From contig BRKX01000014.1 in the NCBI GenBank assembly GCA_026008535.1, positions 54,113,006 through 54,177,005 on the forward strand: 64,000 bases of DNA. Direction: 5' to 3'. Made by a program: the position numbers and the translations under genes. The notes beneath the pieces are model-generated. The model was not told where the DNA came from and did no database searches. It worked only from the letters and a program-made list of their open reading frames with translations. Below are positions 46,591-57,060 of the stretch, one piece after another (positions within the stretch are counted from its first letter, which is position 1; each line of letters opens with the position of its first letter). Source of the stretch: Perilla frutescens. Lineage: Eukaryota > Streptophyta > Magnoliopsida > Lamiales > Lamiaceae.

Positions 46591-47175
46591 TTGGTTTCGC
46601 GGGGCCCAATAATTTGACCGTTGAACATATACATACCAGAAAAGGGAGGGAAGGAAATATTTGGCGGGTAAAATGGGACAAAGTGTCACGTGATATGGTG
46701 GGCCCCACGAATTAGTTACTCACGTGGTCAAGAAAGCTGCATCTCCTGCTCTCTGTCAGAATCTGCCTCTAATTTTTGGGCTCTCAATTCAAACTTGGGC
46801 CTCTACTCTACTCCATTTCTTTATTGGGCCCAATGCGGCCCATGATTTTTCCCGAACGCGTAAATGGAGCCGTCAAAACTTGGCCCGGCCCGACTCAAAA
46901 TCGATGAACTTTACATTGGCCGATCCGATTTTCGAGAGGGCTTTCTTGCTTAGAAATTTGGGTTCGGAAAATTCCGGGCATGGCCGGCTCAAGATTTCAC
47001 GATGGCCCGATGGGCTCTGGTCGGTCTGGCCCGATGATTTTTGACACGTGAACATAAGCCCTAATTGATTTTACTAGGTTTAGATTCTAATTTGAAAATT
47101 CCCGCTCTTTTTTTTTTAGTTTTGTGACAATATGACGTCGTTTTGTTGATGCGACGTGTAAGGAAATCTAGGTAA
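46591..47175. other. GC-richer intergenic stretch
   Basis: Words such as GGGCCCAATAATT, GTGGGCCCCAC, TCACGTGGTC, TTGGCCCGGCCCGACTC and GATGGGCT make this stretch richer in GC than its surroundings. It resembles a decayed repeat rich in GGCCC. An open frame at 46724-47044 has no recognisable protein features. Confidence 0.35.
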
Positions 47176-47184
47176 TTTTATGTA

Positions 47185-47577
47185 GGAGTATTATCAGATT
47201 TTAGCCCAACCTTTCAAGTAATTCACAAAAATGTTATGGACTTTTATAAATAACAATTTAATATCTGACCTTTTGAATTTATAACAAATCTAACCTGGAA
47301 TTAATTTTCGGGCTTTTAATCCCCAACGTATATCTTTTTACATACGGTCTGGAGTGAAATATAATTTTATTTGATCAATTGACGTGACACAAGTATTTTC
47401 CACACCAGTAAAAAAATTTAAAAAAAAGATATACGATGGCAACTAAAAGCTCAAAAATTAATTTTAGGCTAGATTTGTTGTATATTCAAAAAGTCAGGTA
47501 TTAAATTGTTATTTATAAAAAGTCAGGACATTTTTATGAATTACTTGAAAGGTCGGGTTAAAATCTGATAATACACC
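47185..47577. mobile_element. Mutator-like MITE with about 110-bp terminal inverted repeats and 9-bp target duplication
   Basis: The left end is GGAGTATTATCAGATTTTAG and the right end in complement is GGTGTATTATCAGATTTTAA. The similarity continues inward for about 110 bp (CCTTTCAAGTAATTCA, TTATAAATAACAATTTAATA). TTTTATGTA is directly repeated at 47176-47184 and 47578-47586. Confidence 0.88.
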
Positions 47578-47818
47578 TTTTATGTATTTGGTCCGTGTAT
47601 TTACATGTCATGTCCGGGGGCCACGTCAGACTTTAGCACCGAAAAGGCGATAACCTATCTTGGAACATATTTGTTAAAATATTGAGTGTCAAATTGTAAT
47701 TGTTTAAAACGTTCGTACATTTAATAAAAAACAACTCAAACGTAACTTGCATATAAATTGTTAACTTTCATGTAAATTGTTTTCGTGAAACTAGAACAAA
47801 TTAGTATTCGTTTTCATC

Positions 47819-48175
47819 AGGGGTGTAATAGAGCCGAGAAATCAAAAACTCGAGCTCAACTAAAAAACTTGAAACAGCCCAGTCAAGATTTGATTATTTT
47901 TTTTTGAGTTTGAGCTCAACTTTGTAACAAACTCGACAAGTTTGAGCTCGACTAAATTGGGTTATGTATTAATATTAAATAAATATTTTATTTAATTTGA
48001 AATGAAAATAAATCAACAGTACATGTTTAAATAAATAAAATATTATGGATGATGTAATTACCCTCAAGTTTGATTAGGTTGAGCTCGAATTATCTCGATT
48101 CAATTTTGAGTGAATTATTATCGCCTACAATTAGGTAGATAAACTTTAACATCTAATACTATTGCCAAAATTAAT
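47819..48175. mobile_element. Truncated hAT-like MITE of the TCGAG family
   Basis: It starts CAGGGGTGTAATAGAGCCGAG, the terminus of the element at 3606-4083, but no right terminus is present. The same truncated form, sharing the interior over more than 300 bp, is found at 57930-58264. Confidence 0.7.
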
Positions 48176-48333
48176 ATCTTAAACTATTTGAAATGTCATT
48201 TTAATACTCGGACTATATAAAAATTATTCAAAACTATCATTATAGCTATTTTTCCAGCCCATTTTTGCATTGTTGTAACGCAGTAATTTTTAAATTGTAA
48301 TATAATGATTTTCTTGAATAAGAATAACAAATT

Positions 48334-48418
48334 GGGGTGGTGGCGCAGTTGGCTAGCGCGTAGGTCTCATAGCTAAAGAGTAATCCTGAGGTCGAGAGTT
48401 CGAGCCTCTCTCACCCCA
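48334..48418 (+). tRNA. tRNA-Met (CAT), elongator type, with intron
   Basis: The cloverleaf is complete. Acceptor strand GGGGTGG pairs with TCACCCC, with discriminator A at 48418. The D arm has GGCGCAGTTGGCTAGCGC and the T arm has GAGAGTTCGAGCCTCTC. Anticodon CAT lies at 48368-48370. An 11-bp intron (GCTAAAGAGTA) follows the base after the anticodon, the normal place for nuclear tRNA introns; plant elongator tRNA-Met genes usually have one. A T-rich stretch downstream (CTTTTTTTTT) serves as Pol III terminator. Confidence 0.96.
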
Positions 48419-48699
48419 ATTTCTTTTTTTTTCCCCATATATTTTATTTTATTTTTCCAAAAATTGTGTTCTTGATGCTTCTTTGGTGATGGTGCTGCGA
48501 TTCTCTGTTGTAGATGGTTAAAATTTATTTTCCAAAAATTGTGTGACATTGTATGACTTGTGATTACATATAAGTGCCGTGGTGTTTACCCTTCATTTGA
48601 GAGGTTTTCGGTGCCATTTTAATTGCTTTGTATGTGCATAATTGGTATTAATTGCTCGTACTTTGGTGCTTGATTTATTCAAATAAAATCATCTATTCA

Positions 48700-49020
48700 C
48701 TTTTCTCTATCCCATTTGATGTCCCATTTTGATTTTTATTCGATTTTCATCATTTTTTTTCTTCAATTTCAATTTGTTATGACTTAGTTTAATTTTATAA
48801 TTATTATTTAGGGTTCATTCCACCCAATTAGGGTTTATATTTATTTCTTATTTTTTATTTAATATAATTGATTAATATGGTTGATTATCCCAAAAGTAGG
48901 GTATATAATTTTTTAAAAATTTAATTTTTAACAACAAATGTTGATTATGATTTGTAATACTATAATAAAATTTATTATAGTATTAAATTTCATAGTGAGA
49001 CATGAAAAGTGGACTAGAGG
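48700..49020. mobile_element. Foldback MITE, family F, copy 7 (reverse orientation)
   Basis: GGGTTCATTCCACCCAATTA lies at about 48811-48830, preceded by ATGACTTAGTTTAATTTTAT. The flanks match the other family members. Boundaries are approximate. Confidence 0.55.
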
Positions 49021-49274
49021 ATTTTTTCCCTTATTTATTTAGTGGAAAGATTGGGATACTTGGATATTTATTTGGGATTTTCACTGTGCATATATTTGAG
49101 TAATTTAACATCATTAGATGTAGCTTCTTCCACAACATACATGGCATTTGGTGTAAATAAAATTTTATGATTAATATTGATATATAGAACATCTCACAAT
49201 AAAATCCCAATATTGTTGGCGGTCAATCTCTCTCCCTCCAACTAAAAAACAACAGAAAAATAACAGTTTTATGA

Positions 49275-50669
49275 TCAAGAAGACCTCTTTTTTAGGAAAA
49301 GTAGAAAAAAAAAAAAATTGAATTGTAGAGCAGAAAGGCGGCGGCGAGGAGAGCTATAGCAGTCCATGTCTTGGCTTTGCTGTTGCAGTGCTCGTTGATT
49401 CTCATCAAAAACTGGAAGGCTCTCTATTCCGTAAGAATCAATCTCCTTGAACATTCTGACGATCTCTTCACTGTCCCCCACGAAGCTCACTATGATTCCC
49501 TTTTCTTGCAGCGCCTTCACATCCTTGGAGTCCTCAATCATTGATTTCATGAGGCCAAGATACGACGTCACCATCATGTCGGCGCAGGGCGTCCCTGGGG
49601 ACATCTCCAGGGCCACCATGTTCGAGTAAGCGATTCCGTCATCTTTGGATACTGCAAGAACAGGGAGGTGAAGCACTCCAAAGAAGTAATATGAGTCAAA
49701 CCTGATATCAAGAAGGCAGTAGGAGCTCGGTTTGAAGTGAATCCCCTTCGCTCTCAGTTCTGTCACAGATCGAAACGGCCGCCTTCCCGGTTGAAGGAAA
49801 CTATCTGCTGCTGCTGCTGCTGGTGGTCGTGCATAGCTCTTTCTCCTCCACCATTTGCAGCATTTGAAAGTAGCCATCTCTTCCCCATGTCGATCTAAAT
49901 GGAGAACATTGTTGATCTTTGGATCTTCGGGATTGACCAGATTAGTAATACGGATCGCTTCAAGAAGGTGGAGAGGAAGGTATTGATCATCTCTCACTGG
50001 GTACCAAGGAAGTTGTTTCAGCTTCGTCAAATCGCCCCCCGAAGTTAGGAAGCTCAAGAACCTAAGCATTAGTGCTTCGCCTTCTTCTTTCTTATCGCCA
50101 TCGTATGCCAACTCAATTAGTGAGCTGATTAGTCACCAAGGGATCTGATTCTCCAACTTATAAGCAACATCGACCATCATTAACTTCACTTGGAAGAAGC
50201 CCAGCCGTCGAAATAGAAACATACCTTTCTCCTCACGGCTTTCTTCATTCGCTGCGACTAACTCCACAATGTATAAGACGACGCAGGCGTCGCGGAGCAT
50301 CATCTCCGCGAGTGCCTCGTCGTCGTGCTCTTCTCTCGACAGCCCTCCGTAGAAGTGCCGGATATCTCCTATCCGCGCCAGAATATTGGCGCGGAAGAGG
50401 CGGCGTCGGTGGTGGTCTGCCTTGAGCATGATGTCGACGAGCTCGTCTTTCAATTCTTCAAACTCACGGAACTGGGGCTGGCCGTGGTGATATGGCCCCA
50501 GAGAAACGATGGAGGGATCGTACGCCGCCTCATTTTTCTCTCGTAGTCGCGGTGGAACTCTGTGCAGCACTCGCATCCAATCGGGCCTCGCCTCGCTGGC
50601 CGGAGCTCCCCTTTCCACGTCGGCACGGTTGCTGCGGCCATTGTTTCTGGAGATTAAACTGTTCCCCAT
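49275..50669 (-). pseudogene. DUF247 (UPF0481) gene with one in-frame TGA
   Basis: DUF247 proteins are plant proteins of largely unknown role, usually with a C-terminal membrane segment; members act in grass self-incompatibility. The frame is open for 465 codons on the minus strand, from MGNSLISRNN at 50669 to the stop at 49275, except for one TGA at 50135-50133. Family signatures stand on both sides: YDPSIVSLGPYHHGQPQF and YKLENQIPW before the stop; LISSLIELAYDGD, ALEMSPGTPCADMMVTSY and LQEKGIIVSFVGDSEE after it. A phenylalanine-rich hydrophobic stretch (NFFFFLLFL) near the C-terminus fits the usual anchor. A TGG to TGA change at a second Trp would explain the stop. The codon after TGA is CTA, a context known to favour readthrough elsewhere. 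It is either a very young pseudogene or, less likely, a readthrough gene. No intron is needed. Confidence 0.85.
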
Positions 50670-50765
50670 GCAGCCGTACGTACGTTTCTATATTTGAAAT
50701 TTTGGTGTTTGAATTGATTTCTTAGTTGGCGGTGATCGAAGGTGGATCATATTGCCATTGATATA

Positions 50766-51009
50766 CTCCCTCCGTTTCTATTTAATTGTCATTTTGGATG
50801 AATGCACATAAATCAATAAATTAATTGAATTACTTAATATACCCCCCTTGTGTGAATACATTAAATGAGCAAAATATAAATGTTTGAATGCATTAAATGA
50901 AGGTAAATATGAGGAAAGTGTGAATTTTATGTCTCGAAATTGTAGAATGACACTTTTTTTGAAACAAAATTAAATAGCTAGAATGACATTTATATAGAAA
51001 CGGAGGGAG
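50766..51009. mobile_element. Stowaway-like MITE
   Basis: CTCCCTCCGTTTCTATTTAA at the left matches the complement of the right end (CTCCCTCCGTTTCTATATAA), with TA at 50764-50765 and 51010-51011. Its 244 bp are typical of the group. It lies about 100 bp upstream of the DUF247 start. Confidence 0.88.
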
Positions 51010-51011
51010 TA

Positions 51012-51587
51012 GTTGATTAGAGGAGAAGAAACCTTGGTCTTGTAATGAGAACACCGCGTTTAATTCAATTAAATGAGAGAGCAATCAATATAGCAGTTGG
51101 GGTGGGAAATTCAGCAATCAATAACCCGACAGCGGGAGTAGGGGACATCTTCTTCATTGTCCGAACAGCGACATCTTCTTCTGGTGTACTCCTCTTTCAA
51201 CATCTTCACTGTTTTCAACAACTTGAATTTTTTCCTTTGTGTATTTAAAAATTTATCTCCATATCTAGATTGAGATTTTGAAGATGATGGGAAAAAAAAA
51301 GAAGGATTAATTTGGTTGTGAACGAAAAAAAGATCAATTGAAATGGATATCTCTACATATATTAAGGCAAAATCGTGTGATACATAACGATTCGTTGTCT
51401 ATCACATGATTTAACAAATACACTTTAGACAACAGATTTTGTATAATATACAATAGTAATTACATTAACTGTTGTAATTTTTTCTTTTTGCTTTTTTTAC
51501 GACAGTTTAGATTACAACTGTTGTCTTTTAACAATTGTTTGCACATATTTGTATTACTCTACATTTGTTACCTAATTTTTTTTCATG

Positions 51588-51636
<49 letters not shown>

Positions 51637-52044
51637 CAACAACAACAATAACATAATTTGTAATAATTTATTATTTTTCTATTTCAATTTCATCATTTAA
51701 AATAATTAAATAATTATATTTTTATGCATGTCATATATTCAAATAAATCAAATGTTTTTTAATCGTGAACAATTATGCATTACTATTTATAAAATTGTGT
51801 CGTTTAATTTTCATTTAGTTCTTAAAATTTAATTTTCTTTTTTGTTTGTCATAACTACACAAAATTGGTCTTATTATCTAATTATTTAATGTATATGCAT
51901 ATCATTTTATTAATTTTTATAGAATCCAAAAATAATCACACACAACATATAGAATTAAAAAATAATCATAATATTACAAATCTAAAAAAATATAATTATA
52001 TGTGCACTGCACATGATAAGTACTAGTTTATAGATAAATTCTAG
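51012..52044. other. AT-rich intergenic DNA
   Basis: No gene is seen. An AAT microsatellite that runs on into AAC units lies at 51591-51650. Confidence 0.5.
51591..51650. repeat. AAT/AAC trinucleotide microsatellite
   Basis: About 14 AAT units are followed by five AAC units. Confidence 0.95.
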
Positions 52045-52340
52045 CACTACAAAAAAATCGCGGTAAAGCGACGGATTATTCCGTCGTTAAATTTTATAAT
52101 TCCGTCGTTAGTATCCTCTAACGACGGACTAACGACGGATTATGTTCGTCGTTAAATAGACAATCGACAATATATTTAATGACAGATTTGGTCGGTCGTT
52201 AATGGCTAACGACAGCCTTAACGACGGACGTATCCGTCGTTAAAAAGGTCGCTCGTTTCAGTCGCGGACAATAATTAACGACAGACATGTCCGTCGTTAA
52301 ACATTAACGATGGAAAAAACCGTCGTTAAAAAGGTCGGAT
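52045..52340 (+). mobile_element. Terminal end of a CACTA (En/Spm) transposon
   Basis: It starts with CACTACAAAAAAATCGCGG, the hallmark terminus of plant CACTA elements. A dense set of subterminal motifs follows in both orientations: about ten copies of CGTCGTTA or TAACGACGG, the kind of array the transposase binds. No matching right terminus is found in the window, so only one end is left. Confidence 0.75.
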
Positions 52341-52644
52341 ATTTATGATGAATATATCTTAAATGATATTGTGAGTTCTTGGATATCTTTATTATTTAAG
52401 TTGGTTAATATTGTTTTTTTTTTCTCGAATTATAATCTCATTATCTTCTCCAAACACAAGCAAGTTAATAAATTATTTTTGCATCATTCCATGATGAAGA
52501 AATCCATAAGGTTGAAATGGATTTTGCAAATTATACCGTTGAATATACATACCAGAGAACTTTGGGAGAAGAATAGAGAATTTGAGAGAGATTTTTTGGG
52601 TTTAAACTTCTGTTCTTTCACTTCTCCAACCACTTCTTTATACG

Positions 52645-52985
52645 GACTAAATTATCTGCTATACTTTGTGTAACACAATTAAATTTATTAATTTTTCTTT
52701 GATTTTTTAATTCAATTTCAATTTATTATGCTTTATTTTAATTTTATACTTATTATTTAGATTTCATCCAACCCAACTAGGTTGTATAATTATTTTTTTA
52801 ATATTAAATTTTATTTTCTAATTAATAATTAATTATTTCATAAAAAATAATTATATATCTTAGTTGGGTTGGATGAACCATAAAGAATAAGTATATAATT
52901 AAAATAAAGTATAATAAATTGAAATTGAATTGAAAATTTGAAAAAAATATAATAAATTTAATTGTGTAGCATCAAGTGTTGTACA
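52645..52985. mobile_element. Foldback MITE, family F, copy 8
   Basis: The left TAACACAATTAAATTTATTA is mirrored by the right AATAAATTTAATTGTGTAGC. The centre has CATCCAACCCAACTAGGTTG and its inverted partner TAGTTGGGTTGGATGAACC. Confidence 0.75.
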
Positions 52986-53029
52986 AAATGTAGTAGATAA
53001 TTTCATCCGTTATGTACATAGGTAGTGGA

Positions 53030-53545
53030 ACGGATGAAATCTTCTACTACATTTTGTTCAACACTTGGTGCTACACAAATCAATTTATTAAATTTCCTTT
53101 GATTTTTTTATTCAATTTCAATTTATTATGTTTTATTTTAATTTTACACTTATTATTTAGGGTTCATCCTACCCAATCAGGCGGATCAGATCCTCTATTG
53201 CATTTCCTATTCCATTTGGTGTTGCATAACTATAATTTTTTTTTAATTTTTTTTAAAAAAATATTAATATACCCTAATTGGGGATGGATGAACCCTAAAG
53301 GGAAAATTTTAATTAAATAAAATCATAATAAATTAAAAATTAAAAAAATAATTTTTTTTTAAATGAAGGCTTGGAACAGGAAATGTAATAGGAAATGCAA
53401 CAGGTGATCTGGTGTGCCAATCAGGGCGTATAATTAATTTTTCAATATTAAATTTCATTTTCTAATTAATAATTAATTATTTCTTAAAAAAATTATATAC
53501 CTTAATTAGGTATGATGAACCCTAATTAATAAGTGTAAAATTAAG
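53030..53545. mobile_element. Foldback MITE, family F, copy 9, split by a nested MITE and cut at its right end
   Basis: The left arm CTACTACATTTTGTTCAACA and the core GGGTTCATCCTACCCAATCAGG are followed by the nested element; the family sequence then resumes at 53426 (GCGTATAATTAATTTTTCAA). The right arm stops at GTGTAAAATTAA where an NLR fragment begins. Confidence 0.75.
53182..53416. mobile_element. Nested Mutator-like MITE with 9-bp target duplication
   Basis: The 235-bp element has terminal inverted repeats: CGGATCAGATCCTCTATTGC at the left, and in complement CACACCAGATCACCTGTTGC at the right, both going on as ATTTCCTATT. CCAATCAGG is directly repeated at 53173-53181 and 53417-53425. Its inside carries the same CCCTAATTGGGGATGGATGA core as family F, so family F itself is probably Mutator-derived. 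Confidence 0.88.
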
Positions 53546-53650
53546 ACCCGTCTTGCTCGAGAAAATTTTCAACATCCAATCGTGGTTGAATCAGCTACTT
53601 CAACGGCTACTTCATCCTTGCCATTGAATCGACCAACGACCATAATTAAA
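53545..53650 (+). pseudogene. NLR fragment (end of P-loop and following helix)
   Basis: GACCCGTCTTGCTCGAGAAA and the bases after it read TRLARENFQHPIVVES, the stretch right after a P-loop in R1-like NLRs. The first 33 bases or so are nearly identical to 57042-57074. Frame and similarity are lost after about 20 residues. Confidence 0.55.
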
Positions 53651-54843
53651 AAAGAAAAAAAGAAAAAAAATCGGAATCACTTGTTGTGCGGTTTCAATTT
53701 TCAGAAATGAAACCGCACCGTGAGGAGTCGGTTCTGGAACCGGAACCGCTAGTTCTGATTCCGATTCCAGGACCTTTTGCCACCTCTAGTTATGCAAGCT
53801 ACAAAATGTAAATGTGTATATGGTCATTCTCTCAAAAATAAAATAATCGTAAGTATGGTCAAAGTTTTTTCTCCAACAGAACTTTTAACTCTATATGAAC
53901 TTTTCTCAACTGATCACACCTCAGAATTAAATGAAATGACAGTTTCTAATTGATCGAGTATTTGGGAAGTTAGGAGAGAAGACACTTTTTATTATATATT
54001 AAAATACATGGAATTTATGTTTGAACTTTTTATGAACATTTGTCAACTGATCACACCTCGGAATTAAATGAAATGATATATAGTTTCTAATTGAGCGAGT
54101 AGTTGGGAAGTTGGGAGAGAAGACACTTATTATTATTAACACACACACACACACACACATATATTATGAGTCTATGAGCGTAACGTAGAATTTTAAAAAA
54201 AATATATGGTTAACATATAAGGTGGTAAAAATAAATATTTATATAAATCTAATTAATATCTTCACAATTTTGCAATAGGAATTTCACTTGAAAAATATAA
54301 CATAATGTTTATTTTGGGCTCTACACGTTGGAGCAACCAATGTGTATAACACTTTCAATTTTTATTTTTTTTGCTCTACACTTGGATCAACCTCCAACGT
54401 GTAATACATCAACCTCTTTTTTTCTTTTTTTTTTGCACTTTGGATCATCAACGCGTAACACGGTAACTTTTTTTTTTTGTGCTCTAATTAAAAAGTTGAA
54501 ATAAATTGAATAATCAAAGAAAATAAATAAATAAAAGGGAATAGTGGGGATAGGTGGGCCCCACATTTGATAAAAATAAGATAAAATTTTGGTACATGCA
54601 GTAAAAATAGTATATAGTTTTGTACTAATTTTTTGAACTCCCACTATAATATGTACCAACTAATGGTACATACAACTCTTTTGTACCTAAAAGAACCGTC
54701 TGTTGTGGATGCTCTAACCTTCGATTTCTCATCAAAGACTGAATTTTTATCCACATCTCCTTCCCTCACCTCTCCAACAGCCCGATTCATGACAATTTGT
54801 TGAACCGATCGTTGTTGTTTGATTTTTGCACCGATCAATTAAC
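53651..54843. other. AT-rich intergenic DNA with small repeats
   Basis: No gene is seen. A block with GAACTTTTCTCAACTGATCACACCTC is repeated (near 53898 and 54034). An AC microsatellite lies at about 54140-54161, and CTACACTTGGATCAACCTCCAACGTG-type words recur near 54320-54440. Confidence 0.45.
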
Positions 54844-55032
54844 ATGGCTTATACTGCTCTGATTTCTCTGAAGCACACCATTGAGCGCCTCATAAATACT
54901 CCCACCAATCCACAAATCACATCTGCATACAAGAAGCTGGAGCTGTTGGGCAATCTCCTCAAGAGATTGGATGATCGCCAGCAACAAAAGAATTAATAGG
55001 AGTGTGATTAATGCATTGGATGCAAAGATAAG
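54844..55032 (+). pseudogene. R1-like CC-NLR, N-terminal fragment
   Basis: The frame starts MAYTALISLKHTIERLI, then SAYKKLELLGNLLKRLDD, a coiled-coil start typical of R1-like NLR resistance proteins, which sense pathogens inside the cell. After about 50 residues a frameshift is needed: the other frame continues RINRSVINALDAKI, again CC-like. The copia LTR begins directly after, at 55033. The nearest NB-ARC piece is at 56930. This is a broken gene. Confidence 0.75.
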
Positions 55033-55397
55033 TGTTGGGTATCCGTGCCGTCAAGGGTTCACCAGGCGGCCGTCACCCGATGTTGCTCAGGCAACACTCT
55101 TGCAAGCAGCAGTAAGAAGGAGAAGGGAGAGGCACAGTTGGCTCAGGTAACCCTAGTTACCGGAGCTCCTCAAGTTGACTGAAACACACGAGACCAAGAG
55201 GTGAACCATAGAGGTAAACTGGAGACCAACCCACTACCGGCAGCCCACTCAACCTTCCGACAAGTCCTTCGTCACTCAACCTCTGACACTCCAGCTATAA
55301 CAACGGTATCACAGAGATACAAAGTTCCTGGAGGAAGTAGCCAGAGATGGGAGAGAGATCGCGATCAAGCACATAGCTTAAATCTAGGGTTTGCACT

Positions 55398-55444
<47 letters not shown>

Positions 55445-55583
55445 CGGCGCAATGAGTGTCTTAGAGTGAAACTGAATCGCCACACAGATAAAGGGCTAGG
55501 GCAACACAAGAGTGGGCCGAGAGGGAGCAAGCCACCAAGGTAGAAGGGCCATAAGTTATTGGGCCTGACTTATTGGGCCAACA
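55033..55583 (-). mobile_element. Ty1-copia LTR (3' LTR of a minus-strand element)
   Basis: The 551-bp LTR is bounded by TGTTGG at 55033 and CCAACA at 55583. On the minus strand, a polypurine-type GGTGGAGATTGTGAGTTA precedes the TGTTGGCCC start, which fixes it as the 3' LTR. It contains an AG microsatellite of about 43 bp at 55400-55442. ATAAG precedes it at 55028-55032 and would be one half of the target duplication; the other half is lost. Confidence 0.85.
55400..55442. repeat. AG dinucleotide microsatellite inside the copia LTR
   Basis: About 21 AG units. Confidence 0.95.
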
Positions 55584-56929
55584 TAACTCACAATCTCCAC
55601 CTTTGGCCCAAGTGCATCATTAGTCACAAACAGAGGAGTCCGAGGGTATCATCATTGCCATTTTTACTTCTTCTAAATGACAAAGACAGAGAAGAAGTGG
55701 GATCGGAGAGCACAAAGCAGAACCTGGCCACAGAGGCCAACCCATCATAACCTGAGATTCACAGAGAATGATCAGGAGCGAAAGAAATATAAATAGCACA
55801 GACATATCACAACAGAAAGTGAAACTTTAACCAAGATCAAACTTTAAGATTTTCATGCACAGTCTTAGCTTTTCAACTGGAAGGCATTTGGTACCCATAT
55901 CAGCTGGGTTGTAATCAGTATGAATCTTGTCAAGTAAAATTTCACCCTTTTCAACAATGTCACGAATGAAATGAAACATAACATCAATGTGCTTAGTTCT
56001 ATCATGGAAGATAGGGTTTTTGCATAATTGTATGGCAGATTGACTATTAGAAAATACAATAGGAGATTTATCCAAAAAACCAATTTCAGACAGTAAACCA
56101 TTCAACCATATAGCTTGTTTAAAAGCTTCAGTTGCAGCAACATACTCAGATTTTGTAGTTGACAGAGCAACAATGTGTTGGAGTTGAGATTTTCAACTAA
56201 TGCAACCACCACACAAAGTAAACACATATGAAGTTGTGGACTTTCTATTATCCTTATCATTGGAATAATTAAAATCCACATATCCAGCAAGTTTAAACCA
56301 TCAGCTGACTTAGAAAAAGTCAAACCACATTTTTCAATGGATTTCACATATCTCAGAAGCCATTTTAATGCTTCCCAGTGAGTTTTTCCAGGATTGGACA
56401 TGTACCTACTTAAACAACTAACAGAGTAAGCAATATCAAGCCTTGTACTAATCATAAGATACATGACAGATCCAATGACATTAGCATAAGGAACAAATTT
56501 CATTTCATCAATCTCAGCTTGAGATGAAGGACACATGCTCTTACTCAAGTTGAAATGCACAGCAAGGGGAACATTAACAGGTTTAGCATTGGTCATAGAG
56601 AATTTACTCAAAATCTTCTTAACATATGATGTTTGATTCAAGACCAGAGTGGAAGACTTCCTATTTCTAATGATATGCATGCCAAGAATCTATTTAGCAT
56701 CTCCTAAATCTTTCATGTCAAAATTATCACAAAGTTTATTTTGCACATGCTTAATTGTTTCAAGTTTAGAACTAATTAACATCATATCATCCACATAGAG
56801 AAGCAGAAACATAGGAATATTATCATCACATTTATAATACAGACAGTGATCAAAATCAGATTTTTTAAAATCAAGGGACTGCATGCATTTGTCAAACTTA
56901 ATATTCCCCTGCCTAGGAGATTGTTTCAG
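55584..56929 (-). pseudogene. Truncated Ty1-copia pol: reverse transcriptase and RNase H
   Basis: On the minus strand the frame begins inside the reverse transcriptase at GLKQSPRQGNIKFDKCM (from 56929). It has the catalytic YVDDMM motif (about 56800), then DLGDAK, a TAG stop, and ILGMHIIRN. The connection region (TRLDIAYSVSCLSRY) and, after a frameshift near 56270, RNase H pieces (TKSEYVAATEAFKQAIW, LCKNPIFHDRTKHIDV) follow to the end FDLG at about 55827. Everything upstream (gag, protease, integrase, 5' LTR) is missing. It cannot be autonomous. Confidence 0.9.
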
Positions 56930-57060
56930 CCCGTGGTTAGGTTATCGGACCAGCTGAGAAGAGTGAAGAATGAGCTGCTGAATCTGCAGTCTGGGCTCAA
57001 AATTGTGTCAATCTTTGGAATGGCGGGCATCGGTAAGACCCGTCTTGCTTGAGAAAATTT
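56930..57060 (+). pseudogene. NLR NB-ARC fragment with P-loop
   Basis: It reads PVVRLSDQLRRVKNELL and then IVSIFGMAGIGKTRLA, a complete P-loop (GMAGIGKT) of an NB-ARC domain, then a TGA where other copies have a codon. After AACATCCC the similarity ends. With the N-terminal piece at 54844 it forms the remains of one R1-like gene interrupted by the copia element. Confidence 0.75.

Noticed and set aside
46724..47044. A 106-codon open frame
   Set aside because: It has no recognisable domain, the sequence is rich in GGCCC repeat words, and the reverse strand is also open.
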